The position numbers and the translations under genes were made by a program. Source: Pantoea brenneri (lineage in GTDB: Bacteria > Pseudomonadota > Gammaproteobacteria > Enterobacterales > Enterobacteriaceae). From it: a DNA stretch of 51,831 nt. Position 1 is the stretch's first letter; each line of letters opens with the position of its first letter. The notes under the pieces are model-generated. The model did no database searches and was not told where the DNA came from. It worked only from the letters and a program-made list of their open reading frames with translations. Shown one piece after another: positions 18,981-28,218 of the stretch. The stretch is from NCBI GenBank assembly GCA_002095305.1, contig MIEI01000030.1, positions 1-51,831 on the forward strand. The letters run 5' to 3'.

Positions 18981-19769
18981 TCAGAAGGTGTAACTCAGTG
19001 CAAGGGTGGCGGAGACCCCGTTGCGCCGTGCAACGATCGGGCTATCCGAGGCGTGTTTATCCAGCCAGGTGTAATCACCGATCACGCTGGCGGCCCACGC
19101 CGGCGTGAACTGATGGCTCCAGGTCAGGCTAGTGTCGGTGCCGTAAAATCCACCGGCCGCGTTATAGCGTGCAAAACCGCTGCGCGCACTTTGCTGGCTG
19201 TTAACGCCATAAAAGGTATTGAGGTAACGCCCATCGCCGAACAGGCCTGCTGCCTGCAGGGCGACCGTGTCGCTGTCGGTCTGCCAGGGAATAAGGGTGA
19301 CAGAGGGGCGATACTGCACGCCCTGACTGTCGCTCAATGGCAGGGTCGCCTTGCCTTCTACCGTCAGCCAGGATGTGATCGACCAGCCCACCGCCAGGGA
19401 CGTATTAACCGTGGCGTCAATCTTGCCCATGCCTTTGAGTCGATCATCGCCGTCACGCCACGAAGAGTTGCTATCAGCCCGCCCCAGCCCGTAACCCAGC
19501 GTATGTTCAAGATAGAGACCGTTATCCGCCTGCAGGTCATAACCGACACCCTTTTGCGTATCGAGAAAGAAGGCGCCGTCACGCGCCTGAATCAGCGGCA
19601 TTAACTGCCAGTGGCGTTTATCCGCCCCGCTGTAGCGCGGCGCATTGATACCCGCGATGCCCAGCGTCAGGCTGGGCGCGGGCGTTGTACCCTGATCGGC
19701 CATGGCTGCCGCTGCGCTTATGCTCAGCGAAAAACAGACCATGTGAAGCTTTATTTTTCCGGTTATCAT
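18981..19769 (-). CDS. MipA/OmpV-family outer membrane protein
   Basis: This 262-residue MipA/OmpV family beta-barrel has a signal peptide (about residues 1-24, ending AAAMA). The mature protein has alternating barrel strands and a C-terminal aromatic (SYTF), as needed for outer membrane insertion. The ATG at 19769 is chosen over the GTG one codon earlier because AGGA lies six bases before it. Family members act in envelope homeostasis and adaptation to cationic or antibiotic stress. The gene is divergent from an OmpR-type two-component system followed by an RND pump, and it is followed by a membrane micro-protein. Control by that two-component system is likely but inferred. Confidence 0.88.
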   Translation of the reverse strand: MITGKIKLHMVCFSLSISAAAAMADQGTTPAPSLTLGIAGINAPRYSGADKRHWQLMPLIQARDGAFFLDTQKGVGYDLQADNGLYLEHTLGYGLGRADSNSSWRDGDDRLKGMGKIDATVNTSLAVGWSITSWLTVEGKATLPLSDSQGVQYRPSVTLIPWQTDSDTVALQAAGLFGDGRYLNTFYGVNSQQSARSGFARYNAAGGFYGTDTSLTWSHQFTPAWAASVIGDYTWLDKHASDSPIVARRNGVSATLALSYTF

Positions 19770-19899
19770 CACCTTTCCTCATCATCACATCACGTTGCGG
19801 AACTGAGGGGGTCAGTGCCGCGTTTCTGGCCGGAGTATGCGAGGCACGTATCAATGAACGGCCAGGGATTTATGAAGAAACAGTCAAGGTGGTGCGAAA

Positions 19900-20595
19900 A
19901 TGCAGTCAAAACGTGTACTGATTATTGAAGATGATGCGGATGCGGCCGGCGTGCTTGAGGCCTATCTGAAACGTGAAAATTATGACGTTATGATTGCCGG
20001 AGATGGCCTGAGCGGTCTGGATGCGGCCCGACGCTGGCAGCCCGATCTGATCCTGCTGGATATCATGCTGCCCGGCATGAACGGCACCGAAGTGCTGGCG
20101 GCGCTGCGGCGGCGCGACGACACGCCGGTGATTATGGTCACCGCGATGGGCGATGCACCGGACCGCATCGGTGCGCTGCGCTATGGCGCGGACGACTATG
20201 TCGTTAAGCCCTACAACCCAGGCGAAGTGGTGGCACGGGTTCAGGCGGTATTACGCCGCAGTCAGAACCCAACACCGCAGCCGGAAACCTTACGCTGGGC
20301 CGGGTTAGAGGTCGATCCGCTGGCGCTGATCGCCGTGGTAAAGCATGACGGTGCCGAACCCCGCCGCCTCGATCTGACCCCAACCGAGTTTTCTCTGCTG
20401 GTAACGATGATGCGTGCGCCAACCCGCCCGTTTACCCGCCTGTTCCTGCTGGAGCACTGCCTGCCGGAAAGCGATGCGCTGGAGCGGGTGGTGGATACCC
20501 ACGTCTATAACCTGCGGCGCAAGCTGGAAGTGGCGGGTATTACCGACGTGTTACCGGCGGTACGCAGCGTGGGCTACCGGTTCAGACAACCATGA
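19900..20595 (+). CDS. OmpR-family response regulator
   Basis: This 231-residue response regulator has a receiver domain with acidic pair EDD at residues 10-12, phospho-acceptor Asp54 in LILLDIMLPG and Lys103 in VVKPYNP. A winged-helix DNA-binding domain (about 135-230) ends in the RSVGYRF motif. It overlaps the sensor kinase gene by four bases. A TTGAC direct repeat with 11-bp spacing before the RND adaptor gene fits binding by such a regulator. Its pump-linked position is like BaeR or AdeR, but orthology is not claimed. Confidence 0.93.
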   Translation: MQSKRVLIIEDDADAAGVLEAYLKRENYDVMIAGDGLSGLDAARRWQPDLILLDIMLPGMNGTEVLAALRRRDDTPVIMVTAMGDAPDRIGALRYGADDYVVKPYNPGEVVARVQAVLRRSQNPTPQPETLRWAGLEVDPLALIAVVKHDGAEPRRLDLTPTEFSLLVTMMRAPTRPFTRLFLLEHCLPESDALERVVDTHVYNLRRKLEVAGITDVLPAVRSVGYRFRQP

Positions 20596-21761
20596 AAAAC
20601 ACTTCTCATCCTTCACTCTGGCGCTGGATCTGCCTGCGGGTGCTGTTTCTGGCGATAGGCAGCGTTGTGCTGATCGCCATCTGCATGTGGCTGCGATTCG
20701 CGGTACAGGCATTCTGGGTCTATTACCGTATGCCGCCCGCGGTGCTGGAAGAGTTCACCCAGCTGCGGCAACATCCCGCCAGCGATCCGGCCCGCTTCCA
20801 TCAAATTATCGATCAGTGGTGGGGCATCAACTTTTCTGATCCGTCGCTGGCTTCGTCAGACTGGCTTACGGTGATCGTGCTGGTGGTGGGGACGATCCCG
20901 TTTATGGTGCTGATGGCGCTGCGTTTCGCCCGTCCGCTGTCTGCGCAGTTCAGCCAACTGGCAACGGCGGCGCGTGCAGTCTCAAAAGGGGAATTTGGTC
21001 GATCGGCAGCGCTGGTGAAAGAGGCACCGCAGGAGCTGGTGCGCTTCACCGAAGACTTCAACCAGATGACGCAACAGCTGGCGCGCTACGAGCGCGAACT
21101 GCGTGCCTCGCACGTTGCGATGGCGCACGAACTGCGATCGCCGCTGACGGCCGCTATCGGCCGGTTACAGGGGATTCTCGACGGCGTGTTCCAGCCTGAG
21201 CCGCAGCAGCTGGCGATGATTATGAAACAGCTGACGCAGCTCAGTCGTCTGACCGATGAGCTGCATCTGTTGTCACTGGCGGATGCCGGCCAGCTGACCC
21301 TGAACCGCGATCGCTTTAATCTCAGTGAACTGCTGCGGGAGCGGACCGGCTGGCTGATGCCACAGGCGCGGGAAGCGGGTGTCGCCATCAGCGTGACGCC
21401 GGCGCAGGATCTTTACCTGACTGCCGATCCGTTTCGTCTGGGTCAGGTGGTGACCATCATCTGCGAAAACGCCCTGCGCTACGGCGCGGAGGGCGGACGG
21501 CTGGAGATCCACGCCAGCCAGAGCGATCGCGCCACGGTTCTGACCTTCCGCGATTACGGCCAGGCAGTGGATCTTAATTTCCTGCCGACGCTGTTTGATC
21601 GCTTTACCCGGGCAGATTCGTCACGTGCCCGCCACTCCGGCGGCAGCGGCCTCGGCTTATCGATCGCCAAAGCGATAGTCGACGCGCACGGCGGTACCCT
21701 CCACGCCAGCCTGCCCGCCGGAGGCGGTCTGTTAATCGGTATGACCCTGCCGGTGAGCTGA
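20592..21761 (+). CDS. Sensor histidine kinase
   Basis: This 389-residue inner-membrane kinase has two membrane helices (about 15-45 and 90-112) flanking a short periplasmic loop of about 45 residues. HAMP and HisKA domains follow, with phosphorylated His179 in MAHELRSPL, then the ATPase domain with CENALRYG (N box) and GGSGLGLSIAKAI (G box). It should phosphorylate the regulator encoded just upstream. The small periplasmic loop suggests sensing of membrane or envelope state, or of a membrane partner, rather than binding a large ligand. It ends 93 bp before the RND adaptor gene. Confidence 0.93.
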   Translation: MKNTSHPSLWRWICLRVLFLAIGSVVLIAICMWLRFAVQAFWVYYRMPPAVLEEFTQLRQHPASDPARFHQIIDQWWGINFSDPSLASSDWLTVIVLVVGTIPFMVLMALRFARPLSAQFSQLATAARAVSKGEFGRSAALVKEAPQELVRFTEDFNQMTQQLARYERELRASHVAMAHELRSPLTAAIGRLQGILDGVFQPEPQQLAMIMKQLTQLSRLTDELHLLSLADAGQLTLNRDRFNLSELLRERTGWLMPQAREAGVAISVTPAQDLYLTADPFRLGQVVTIICENALRYGAEGGRLEIHASQSDRATVLTFRDYGQAVDLNFLPTLFDRFTRADSSRARHSGGSGLGLSIAKAIVDAHGGTLHASLPAGGGLLIGMTLPVS

Positions 21762-21772
21762 ATCGGCGCAAC

Positions 21773-21794
21773 TTGACCGTTTCTTGACGGTTCA
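21773..21794 (+). promoter_or_regulatory. Direct-repeat box for an OmpR-type regulator
   Basis: Two 11-bp direct repeats start with TTGAC (21773 and 21784) and share TTGAC-N-GTT. An 11-bp period is typical of OmpR/PhoB-family sites. The box lies between the sensor kinase stop and the RND adaptor start, so the neighbouring response regulator probably controls the pump here. Confidence 0.65.
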
Positions 21795-21854
21795 TCGAAG
21801 GATTCTGGACACAAGCCGGGTTCAATGAGCACAACTCATTACAGGAACCCGGTT

Positions 21855-22991
21855 ATGACAGACTTACTTCCGGATGCTGCCCGACAGCTGTGGCGTCATC
21901 TGCTCAATGTTCACATCTTTGCCCCGATAGTGTTGGTGTTGCTGGGCGTACTGATCATCACCGGCTGCCGTGATGATAATTCCGCCCCGCCCGCTGCCCC
22001 GCTGCGGCCGGTTAACACCGTGGTTGCGCCGCCCTTCAGCAATGATGCCTCTGCCTCCCTGACCGGTGAGATCCATGCCCATCAGGAGGTGGCGCTGGCC
22101 TTCCGGCTCGACGGCCGCGTTATCCGCCGGACGGTCGAATTGGGTGACAGCGTCACAGCCGGTCAGCCGCTGGCCATGCTTGAGGACAACCCGGCGCAAA
22201 ACCAGTTGAGCAGCGCCCGGGCCGATCTGGACAGCGCCCGCGCCGCCGAACGTGTTGCCGCCCTCAATCTGCACCGGATGCGGTTGCTGATGCCAGGCGG
22301 TGCTATCGCCCGCAGCCAGCTGGACAGCGCGCAGGCGGACTTTCAGAGCGCCCAATCCCGTCGCCTCAGCAGTGAAGCAGCGCTGAAAAATGCCGGAGAT
22401 CAGCTCAGCTGGACCCAGCTCAGGGCACCTGCCGCTGGCCGGATCACGGCCGTCAACGTTCAGCCAGGTCAGGTCGTCAGCGCCGGGCAAAGCGTGATGA
22501 CGCTGGCGGCGGGCGACGCCCGCGATGCGGTGTTTGATCTGTCAGAGCCGGGTCTGCTGCGGCCTGACGACGCCACGCCGCTGAAGGTGACGCTGCTTGC
22601 CGACCCGCAGGTGCAGGTCAGCGGCCGGGTGCGTGACATCAGTCCGCAGGCCGATCCGCAGACCCGGACCTGGCGACTGCGGCTCAACCTGACTGACCCA
22701 CCGCCCGCGATGGCGCTGGGTGCCACGGTGATGGTCAGCCTGCCCGATGGTCAGCCGCCGGTGATCGCCTTACCCGCCATCGCCCTGACCCGCGCCGGTG
22801 AAAAGCCGGCGCTGCTGGTGGTGGATCGCCCGACCCGGCGGTTGCAGCTGCGTCCGGTGGTACTGGCCCGCTTCACGGCGGATCAGATTTTCATCAGCGG
22901 CGGGATCGCGCCGGGTGAGCAGGTAGTGACCGCCGGCGTCAGTACGCTGCAGCCGGGCGAACAGGTCGCGTTACAGCAGGAGCAGCCATGA
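21855..22991 (+). CDS. RND efflux periplasmic adaptor (lipoprotein)
   Basis: This 378-residue membrane fusion protein of an RND pump has an N-terminal segment ending in lipobox-like IITGC with Cys38. Lipoyl halves and an alpha hairpin (about 60-200) and a beta barrel follow. The start at 21855 has AGGA nine bases upstream; an ATG ten codons earlier lacks a good site. The region before the hydrophobic stretch is about 20 residues, long for a lipoprotein signal. It overlaps the pump gene by four bases. No outer membrane factor is encoded here, so TolC from elsewhere is expected. Confidence 0.88.
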   Translation: MTDLLPDAARQLWRHLLNVHIFAPIVLVLLGVLIITGCRDDNSAPPAAPLRPVNTVVAPPFSNDASASLTGEIHAHQEVALAFRLDGRVIRRTVELGDSVTAGQPLAMLEDNPAQNQLSSARADLDSARAAERVAALNLHRMRLLMPGGAIARSQLDSAQADFQSAQSRRLSSEAALKNAGDQLSWTQLRAPAAGRITAVNVQPGQVVSAGQSVMTLAAGDARDAVFDLSEPGLLRPDDATPLKVTLLADPQVQVSGRVRDISPQADPQTRTWRLRLNLTDPPPAMALGATVMVSLPDGQPPVIALPAIALTRAGEKPALLVVDRPTRRLQLRPVVLARFTADQIFISGGIAPGEQVVTAGVSTLQPGEQVALQQEQP

Positions 22992-25900
22992 AAGCGCACG
23001 CCTCTTCATCCGGCTTTAACCTGTCAGGCTGGGCGCTGGCACATCAGCAGCTGGTGATCTTTTTCATGCTGCTGGTGATGGCGGCAGGCGTTCTGAGCTA
23101 TGAGCACCTGTCGCGTAACGAAGACCCGGCATTTACCATCAAAACGGCGGTGATCTCCGCCCAATGGCCGGGCGCGGACGTGGACACTACCGTGCAGCTG
23201 GTCACCGACGTGCTGGAAAAAAAGGTGCAGGAGATCCCGTCACTGGACGCGGTTGAGAGCGAAACCCGGGCCGGGCAGACGGTGATTTATGTCAATCTGC
23301 GCGATGACACCTCACCTGCCGCGGTAGCAGGCATCTGGTATCAGCTGCGTAAAAAAATGCAGGATATCGCGCCTTCGCTGCCGCAGGGCGTACAGGGGCC
23401 TGCCGTCAACGATGAATTTGATGACACCTTCGGCACCATTTATGGTTTTACCGCCGAAGGCTTCACCTCGCGGGAGCTGCGCGATCGGGTCGATAATCTG
23501 CGGCGCAGTCTGGCCGATCTGCCGGACATCGGCAAAACCCGCTTACTCGGAGTACAGGAGCAGCAGGTGGTGATTGCCTTTTCTCCGCGCCGGCTGGATG
23601 GGATGGGGCTGGATTTACAACAGGTCAGCGATGCGCTCAGGTCGCAAAATGACGTAGTGCCTGCCGGCAGCCTGCGTACCGATCGCGAAAACATCGCACT
23701 GCGGGTGAGCGGGACTCTGACCTCGGTCGCCAGCCTGCAGGCGGTGACGCTGCATATCGGCCAGCGTTTTATTCCGCTGACCGATCTGGCGACCATCAGC
23801 CTGCAATCCGCCGAGCCGCCAGCGCCAGAATTTCGGGTTAACGGCGTACCGGCCATCGGACTGGCTATTTCCATGGCCGCGACCGGCAATATGCTCGACT
23901 TTGGCCAGCAGCTGGATCGGCGGATGACCCGATTAGCCAGTCAGCTACCGCACGGCATTACCCTGACCCGGGTGGCCGATCAGTCTGCGGTGGTCAAAAC
24001 GGCAGTCAGCGGCTTTGTCCGGGTGCTGGGTGAGGCGATTGTGATTGTGCTGGCCGTCTCGTTTGTGTCACTGGGGCTGCGGGCCGGTCTGGTGGTGGCC
24101 GCAGCGATCCCGCTGGTGCTGGCGATGACTTTCACCGGCATGCTGCTGGCCGGGATCGGGCTGCAACGCATTTCACTCGGTGCGCTGATCATCGCGCTGG
24201 GACTGCTGGTGGATGACGCCATGATTACCGTGGAAGCGATGGTCGCGCGGCTGGAAGCGGGCGACAGCAAATGGCAGGCCGCCACCTATGCATTTAAAAC
24301 CACCGCCTTCCCGATGCTGACCGGTACGCTGGTGATGATAGCCGGCTTCATTCCGGTCGGATTCGCCGCCTCCAGCGCAGGCGAATATTGCTACTCGCTG
24401 TTTGTGGTGATCGCCCTGGCCCTGCTCTGCTCGTGGGTGGTCGCCATTCTGTTTTCACCGCTGACCGGTAGCTGGCTGCTGTCAGTGGGCAGCATCAAGG
24501 CACACCGGCCGCCGGGTATCCTGATGCGTGCCTACCACCGGCTGCTGGCGGCGATCCTGCAGCGACGGTTCATTACCCTCGGCGCAGCGCTGGCGGTATT
24601 AGCCGTCAGCCTTTACGCCACCACGTTTATGCAGGGTGAATTTTTCCCCTCCTCCGATCGCCCCGAACTGCTGGTCAGCCTGACGCTACCCGCCAATGCC
24701 GCCCAGGCCGAAACCGCGCGCCGCACTGAACGGCTGGAACAGAGCCTCCATAACGACCCTGACGTCGCCAATTTTACCAGCTACATCGGATCCGGTGCGG
24801 TGCGCTTTTATCTGCCGATGGATGTGCTGCTGGATAATGAAAATACCGCCCAGCTGGTGGTGGTGGCGAAAGATCTGGCGGCACGCGATCGGCTGCGCAG
24901 GCGGCTCGAAAGACGACTGGCAAACAGCTTCGGCGACATCACCACCCGGGTCTCGCCGCTCGAACTTGGTCCGCCGGTCGGCTGGCCGCTCAAATACCGC
25001 ATTACCGGTACGGATAATGCCCGGGTGCGTCAGGCTGCTGATCAGCTGGCGGCCGTGATTGCCCGCTCGCCGCTCACCCGTGAGGTCAATCTCACCGCCG
25101 GCGAACCGGAACGGGCGATCACCCTGGCGGTCAATCAGACCGCGGCCCGCGCGGTCGGGGTCTCATCCGACAGCATTGCCCGCACGCTGAATACCGTGAT
25201 GTCCGGCAGCGTGGTCACCACGCTGCGCGACCGCAACCGGTTAATCGATGTAGTGCTGCGCGGCAATGATGCCGGTCGGCAGGATACGGCAGTGCTGGCC
25301 GGTCTGATGCTCACCACCGCCAGCGGGCAGAAAATTCCGCTGAGTCAGGTGGCAACTCTGCAGTGGGGCGTCGACGATCCGGTGATCTGGCGACGTCAGC
25401 GGCTGGCTTACATAACCGTGCAGACCGATATCGCTCCGGGCCAGCGTGCTGAAACGGTGTCAGCGCAGCTCGCACCGCAGGTCGACGCGCTGCGTGCCAC
25501 CCTGCCCGCCGGATACGGTATTGAGGAAGGTGGCGTGGTGGCGGAATCGGACAAAGGTAACGGTTCGGTGTTCGCGCTGCTGCCGGTGACGATCTGCGCC
25601 ATGCTGGTGCTGCTGATGATCCAGCTTCAGCGCTTTTCCAGCATGCTGCTGGCACTCTGCATGGCACCGTTTGGCCTGCCGGGCATCGTGTTAGCCATGT
25701 TGCCGGCGGCTACCCCGCTGGGGTTTGTGGCCCTGCTCGGGATTATCGCGCTGGCCGGTATTATCATCCGCAATGCGGTGATCATGATCAGTGAAGTGGA
25801 CGCCAATACCCGCGCCGGACTGGCGGCTGATGAGGCGATCCGGCAGGCGGCACACCATCGCGTCCGGCCAATTCTGCTGACCGCCTGTGCCGCGATCCTT

Positions 25901-26041
25901 GGCATGATCCCCATTTCGCATCAGGTTTTCTGGGGACCGATGGCGTTCGCGATTATTGGCGGACTGGTAAGCGGCACGCTGGTCACGCTGACGGTGCTGC
26001 CCGCCGCGCTGAGCCTGTTAATGAACAGAAAACCGGGCTGA
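22988..26041 (+). CDS. RND-family efflux pump permease
   Basis: This 1017-residue inner-membrane proton antiporter of the hydrophobe/amphiphile RND class has about twelve membrane helices and two large periplasmic domains. The proton-relay motif GLLVDDAMITVEAM in the fourth helix contains the paired Asp residues. It is slightly shorter than AcrB (about 1049) and looks more like divergent HAE1 pumps than AcrB or MexB orthologues. With the adaptor encoded upstream it should expel drugs or toxic compounds through TolC. It lies downstream of a two-component system that probably controls it. Confidence 0.92.
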   Translation: MKAHASSSGFNLSGWALAHQQLVIFFMLLVMAAGVLSYEHLSRNEDPAFTIKTAVISAQWPGADVDTTVQLVTDVLEKKVQEIPSLDAVESETRAGQTVIYVNLRDDTSPAAVAGIWYQLRKKMQDIAPSLPQGVQGPAVNDEFDDTFGTIYGFTAEGFTSRELRDRVDNLRRSLADLPDIGKTRLLGVQEQQVVIAFSPRRLDGMGLDLQQVSDALRSQNDVVPAGSLRTDRENIALRVSGTLTSVASLQAVTLHIGQRFIPLTDLATISLQSAEPPAPEFRVNGVPAIGLAISMAATGNMLDFGQQLDRRMTRLASQLPHGITLTRVADQSAVVKTAVSGFVRVLGEAIVIVLAVSFVSLGLRAGLVVAAAIPLVLAMTFTGMLLAGIGLQRISLGALIIALGLLVDDAMITVEAMVARLEAGDSKWQAATYAFKTTAFPMLTGTLVMIAGFIPVGFAASSAGEYCYSLFVVIALALLCSWVVAILFSPLTGSWLLSVGSIKAHRPPGILMRAYHRLLAAILQRRFITLGAALAVLAVSLYATTFMQGEFFPSSDRPELLVSLTLPANAAQAETARRTERLEQSLHNDPDVANFTSYIGSGAVRFYLPMDVLLDNENTAQLVVVAKDLAARDRLRRRLERRLANSFGDITTRVSPLELGPPVGWPLKYRITGTDNARVRQAADQLAAVIARSPLTREVNLTAGEPERAITLAVNQTAARAVGVSSDSIARTLNTVMSGSVVTTLRDRNRLIDVVLRGNDAGRQDTAVLAGLMLTTASGQKIPLSQVATLQWGVDDPVIWRRQRLAYITVQTDIAPGQRAETVSAQLAPQVDALRATLPAGYGIEEGGVVAESDKGNGSVFALLPVTICAMLVLLMIQLQRFSSMLLALCMAPFGLPGIVLAMLPAATPLGFVALLGIIALAGIIIRNAVIMISEVDANTRAGLAADEAIRQAAHHRVRPILLTACAAILGMIPISHQVFWGPMAFAIIGGLVSGTLVTLTVLPAALSLLMNRKPG

Positions 26042-26054
26042 TTCAGTCAGGAAC

Positions 26055-26085
26055 GCCGATCCCGCCACGCGGCGGCGGGATCGGC
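26055..26085. terminator. Bidirectional hairpin after RND operon
   Basis: A perfect 12-bp stem (gccgatcccgcc and complement, 7-base loop) lies between the end of the pump gene and the convergent small cysteine-rich gene. It could serve both. There is no clear U-tract. Confidence 0.65.
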
Positions 26086-26093
26086 CAGCAGGC

Positions 26094-26339
26094 TTACTTC
26101 ATCACTTCAACCAGAATCAGCGGGCACTTCCGGACCTTACAGGCCTGGCTGTAGGCCAGTGAGCAGACTGAACAGAGATCGCGGATGTCAGATTGATACT
26201 CATACTCCATAAAATAGCGGAACCTGCCGCTGGCGGACGCTGTTCTCCAGAATCGCTGCGGCTCCAGAATCTCATCCAGTTGCCTGAATGTCAGGGCTGA
26301 CGGGTTGTGAAACCCGACTCTTACGCGGTATGTAGTCAT
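26094..26339 (-). CDS. Unrecognised 81-residue four-cysteine protein
   Basis: This 81-residue protein is not recognised. It starts with a likely strand (TYRVRVGF), then helix and strand segments suggesting a small beta-alpha-beta fold. The C-terminal half has four cysteines at 56, 59, 67 and 72 (CxxC-x7-C-x4-C), which could bind zinc or form disulfides if exported. No signal peptide is visible, so a cytoplasmic metal site is more likely. It is encoded alone between an RND operon and budR and has only a weak ribosome site. Coding potential is supported by its fit in the gap and by convergence with a hairpin. Confidence 0.55.
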   Translation of the reverse strand: MTTYRVRVGFHNPSALTFRQLDEILEPQRFWRTASASGRFRYFMEYEYQSDIRDLCSVCSLAYSQACKVRKCPLILVEVMK

Positions 26340-26426
26340 GGCTCGATTATTCGCAACCCGGACCCGCGTAGCCAGTCGGTTATTGTGTTCAGTTCAATAG
26401 CCTGCGCTTATCAACGCCGCTTCGCC

Positions 26427-27317
26427 TCAGACCGGTGGTTTTTCCGCCAGCATCGACAGCAAATGCAGCACCGCTTTTGACGGATGGTAGCGCCGCCAGG
26501 CGAATGCCACGTCGGTGAATAAGGTGTTATTTTCGATTTCGCAGAAGCAGATTTGGGGATTATCAACGCAGCGCATCGACTCCGGCACCAGCGCGATGCC
26601 GCATCCGGCACCGACCATTCCCAGTGAAGAGGTTATCTGCGGTGCCTGCTGAAAAGCCTGGCGCGAAAAGCCGGCCCGCAGGCAGGCGCTGACGATCAGT
26701 TCATACAGGCTGGGTGCCACCTCGCGCGGGAAGATCACCAGCGTTTCTTGTGCCAGTGCCGACAGCGCCACCGCCGGAGCCTGACTGAGTGGGTGCTGGC
26801 GCGGCAGCGCGATCAGCATTTTCTCGGTGGAAATCACCCGCAGGTTAAACGCCTTGCTGCTCTCGCACGGCAGGCGGATAAACGCCGCATCCAGCAAGCC
26901 TTCCTGTAAATCCTGCATCAGCAGCGCCATGTTCTCTTCACGCGTCAGCAGCTCCATTGCCGGATAGCGCGCGGTGAACTGACGGATCAGCGCAAATATG
27001 CGGGGATTAAACGCCACCGAACTGGCAAACCCCAGCGACATCTGTCCACTGATCCCCCGGGCAATGCCTCGCGCATTTTCCAGCGCATGATCGGCCAGCT
27101 GGACAATCTGCTGTGCCTCTTCGAGGAAAGCCTCACCCGCTTCGGTAAGCTCAACGCCGCGCGTCAGCCGCTTCAGCAGCGGCGTCCCGATCTCCTGCTC
27201 CAGCCGCAGGATCTGCTGACTCAGTGGCGGCTGTGATATCCCGAGCATTTCAGCAGCCCGGGTGAAGTGAAGCGTCTGGGCGACGGCGACGAAATAACGC
27301 AGATGGCGAAGTTCCAT
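26427..27317 (-). CDS. budR: LysR-family activator of the butanediol operon
   Basis: This 296-residue LysR regulator has an N-terminal winged helix-turn-helix (HFTRAAEMLGISQPPLSQQI, about residues 17-36) and an effector domain. It is divergent from budABC with a 104-bp gap, as in Klebsiella and other butanediol producers. BudR/AlsR-type regulators activate the operon with acetate at low pH or low oxygen. The gap holds several GTTAAC/TTAAC repeats and an ACCGA-N5-TCGGT dyad (27360-27374), which are candidate sites. Confidence 0.88.
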   Translation of the reverse strand: MELRHLRYFVAVAQTLHFTRAAEMLGISQPPLSQQILRLEQEIGTPLLKRLTRGVELTEAGEAFLEEAQQIVQLADHALENARGIARGISGQMSLGFASSVAFNPRIFALIRQFTARYPAMELLTREENMALLMQDLQEGLLDAAFIRLPCESSKAFNLRVISTEKMLIALPRQHPLSQAPAVALSALAQETLVIFPREVAPSLYELIVSACLRAGFSRQAFQQAPQITSSLGMVGAGCGIALVPESMRCVDNPQICFCEIENNTLFTDVAFAWRRYHPSKAVLHLLSMLAEKPPV

Positions 27318-27334
27318 ATCAAAAACGTCTCAAA

Positions 27335-27407
27335 GTTAACAGGTTTTGCTATTGGACCCACCGACTGAATCGGTTCAACCTTAGGTTAACACGGCTTAAC
27401 GGTTAAC
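27335..27407. promoter_or_regulatory. budR-budA control region with GTTAAC repeats
   Basis: GTTAAC occurs at 27335, 27385 and 27402, with an extra TTAAC at 27396. This clustering in the divergent promoter may serve BudR or an oxygen regulator such as ArcA, whose half-site is GTTAA-like. The assignment is tentative. Confidence 0.35.
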
Positions 27408-27421
27408 TGATGAGGCACCAA

Positions 27422-28204
27422 ATGAGCAATTATGTAACTGATTGTTCCTGTGAGGATCAACTAAAGCATACCGTGCGAAAACTGGCACAGGATGCACCAG
27501 AAAGCGTTATCTATCAGACCTCACTGATGAGCGCCCTGCTGAGCGGCGTTTACGATGGCAGCACCCGGATTGCCGATCTGCTGCGCAAGGGGGATTTCGG
27601 TCTGGGCACCTTTAACCGGCTGGATGGCGAACTGATCGCCTTTGACAGCCAGGTTTATCAGCTGCATTCAGACGGCACGGCGCACCCTGCCGATCCGGAA
27701 CAAAAAACCCCGTTTGCGGTAATGACTTTTTTCAAACCGCAGCATCTGTACGAATTTGAACGGCCGGTCTCACGTGAAGAGATTCACCGGGTGATCGACA
27801 GCGAAATCACTTCTGATAACCAGTTCTGCGCATTGCGGATCAGCGGACGCTTTAGCCGCGTCGAGACCCGCACCGTGCCCTGCCAGTGCCGCCCTTACCG
27901 TTCGATGCCGGAAGTGCTTGGCAATCAGCCGACCTTTACCTTCAGCCAGCGCGGCGGCGAGCTGATTGGCTTCCGCACGCCGCAGTATATGCAGGGCATC
28001 AACGTAGCGGGCTATCACGAACATTTCATTACTGACGATCGCGAAGGCGGCGGCCACATTCTCGATTATGCGCTGGAAAAAGGCACCCTGACCTTTGGCG
28101 CCATCAGCAAGCTGGTGGTTGATTTGCCGCAGGACAGCGATTTTCTTAATGCCAACCTGAATCCCGCCAATCTTGACGCCGCCATTCGTGCAGTTGAAAG
28201 CTAA
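27422..28204 (+). CDS. budA: Alpha-acetolactate decarboxylase
   Basis: This 260-residue enzyme converts alpha-acetolactate to acetoin, the second step of the 2,3-butanediol pathway. The zinc ligands are His199, His201 and His212 in [15 protein letters not shown], matching the known spacing of the Bacillus enzyme. The start at 27422 has GAGG six bases upstream; the ATG four codons earlier does not. It is the first gene of budABC, and the acetolactate synthase gene begins 14 bp after its stop. It acts in the cytoplasm during fermentation and limits acidification. Confidence 0.95.
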   Translation: MSNYVTDCSCEDQLKHTVRKLAQDAPESVIYQTSLMSALLSGVYDGSTRIADLLRKGDFGLGTFNRLDGELIAFDSQVYQLHSDGTAHPADPEQKTPFAVMTFFKPQHLYEFERPVSREEIHRVIDSEITSDNQFCALRISGRFSRVETRTVPCQCRPYRSMPEVLGNQPTFTFSQRGGELIGFRTPQYMQGINVAGYHEHFITDDREGGGHILDYALEKGTLTFGAISKLVVDLPQDSDFLNANLNPANLDAAIRAVES

Positions 28205-28218
28205 ACAGAGGAATGAAG

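Noticed and set aside
18789..19604. 271-residue open frame on the plus strand opposite mipA and the micro-protein
   Set aside because: It is antisense to a clear MipA/OmpV gene, has low-complexity content and no domain.
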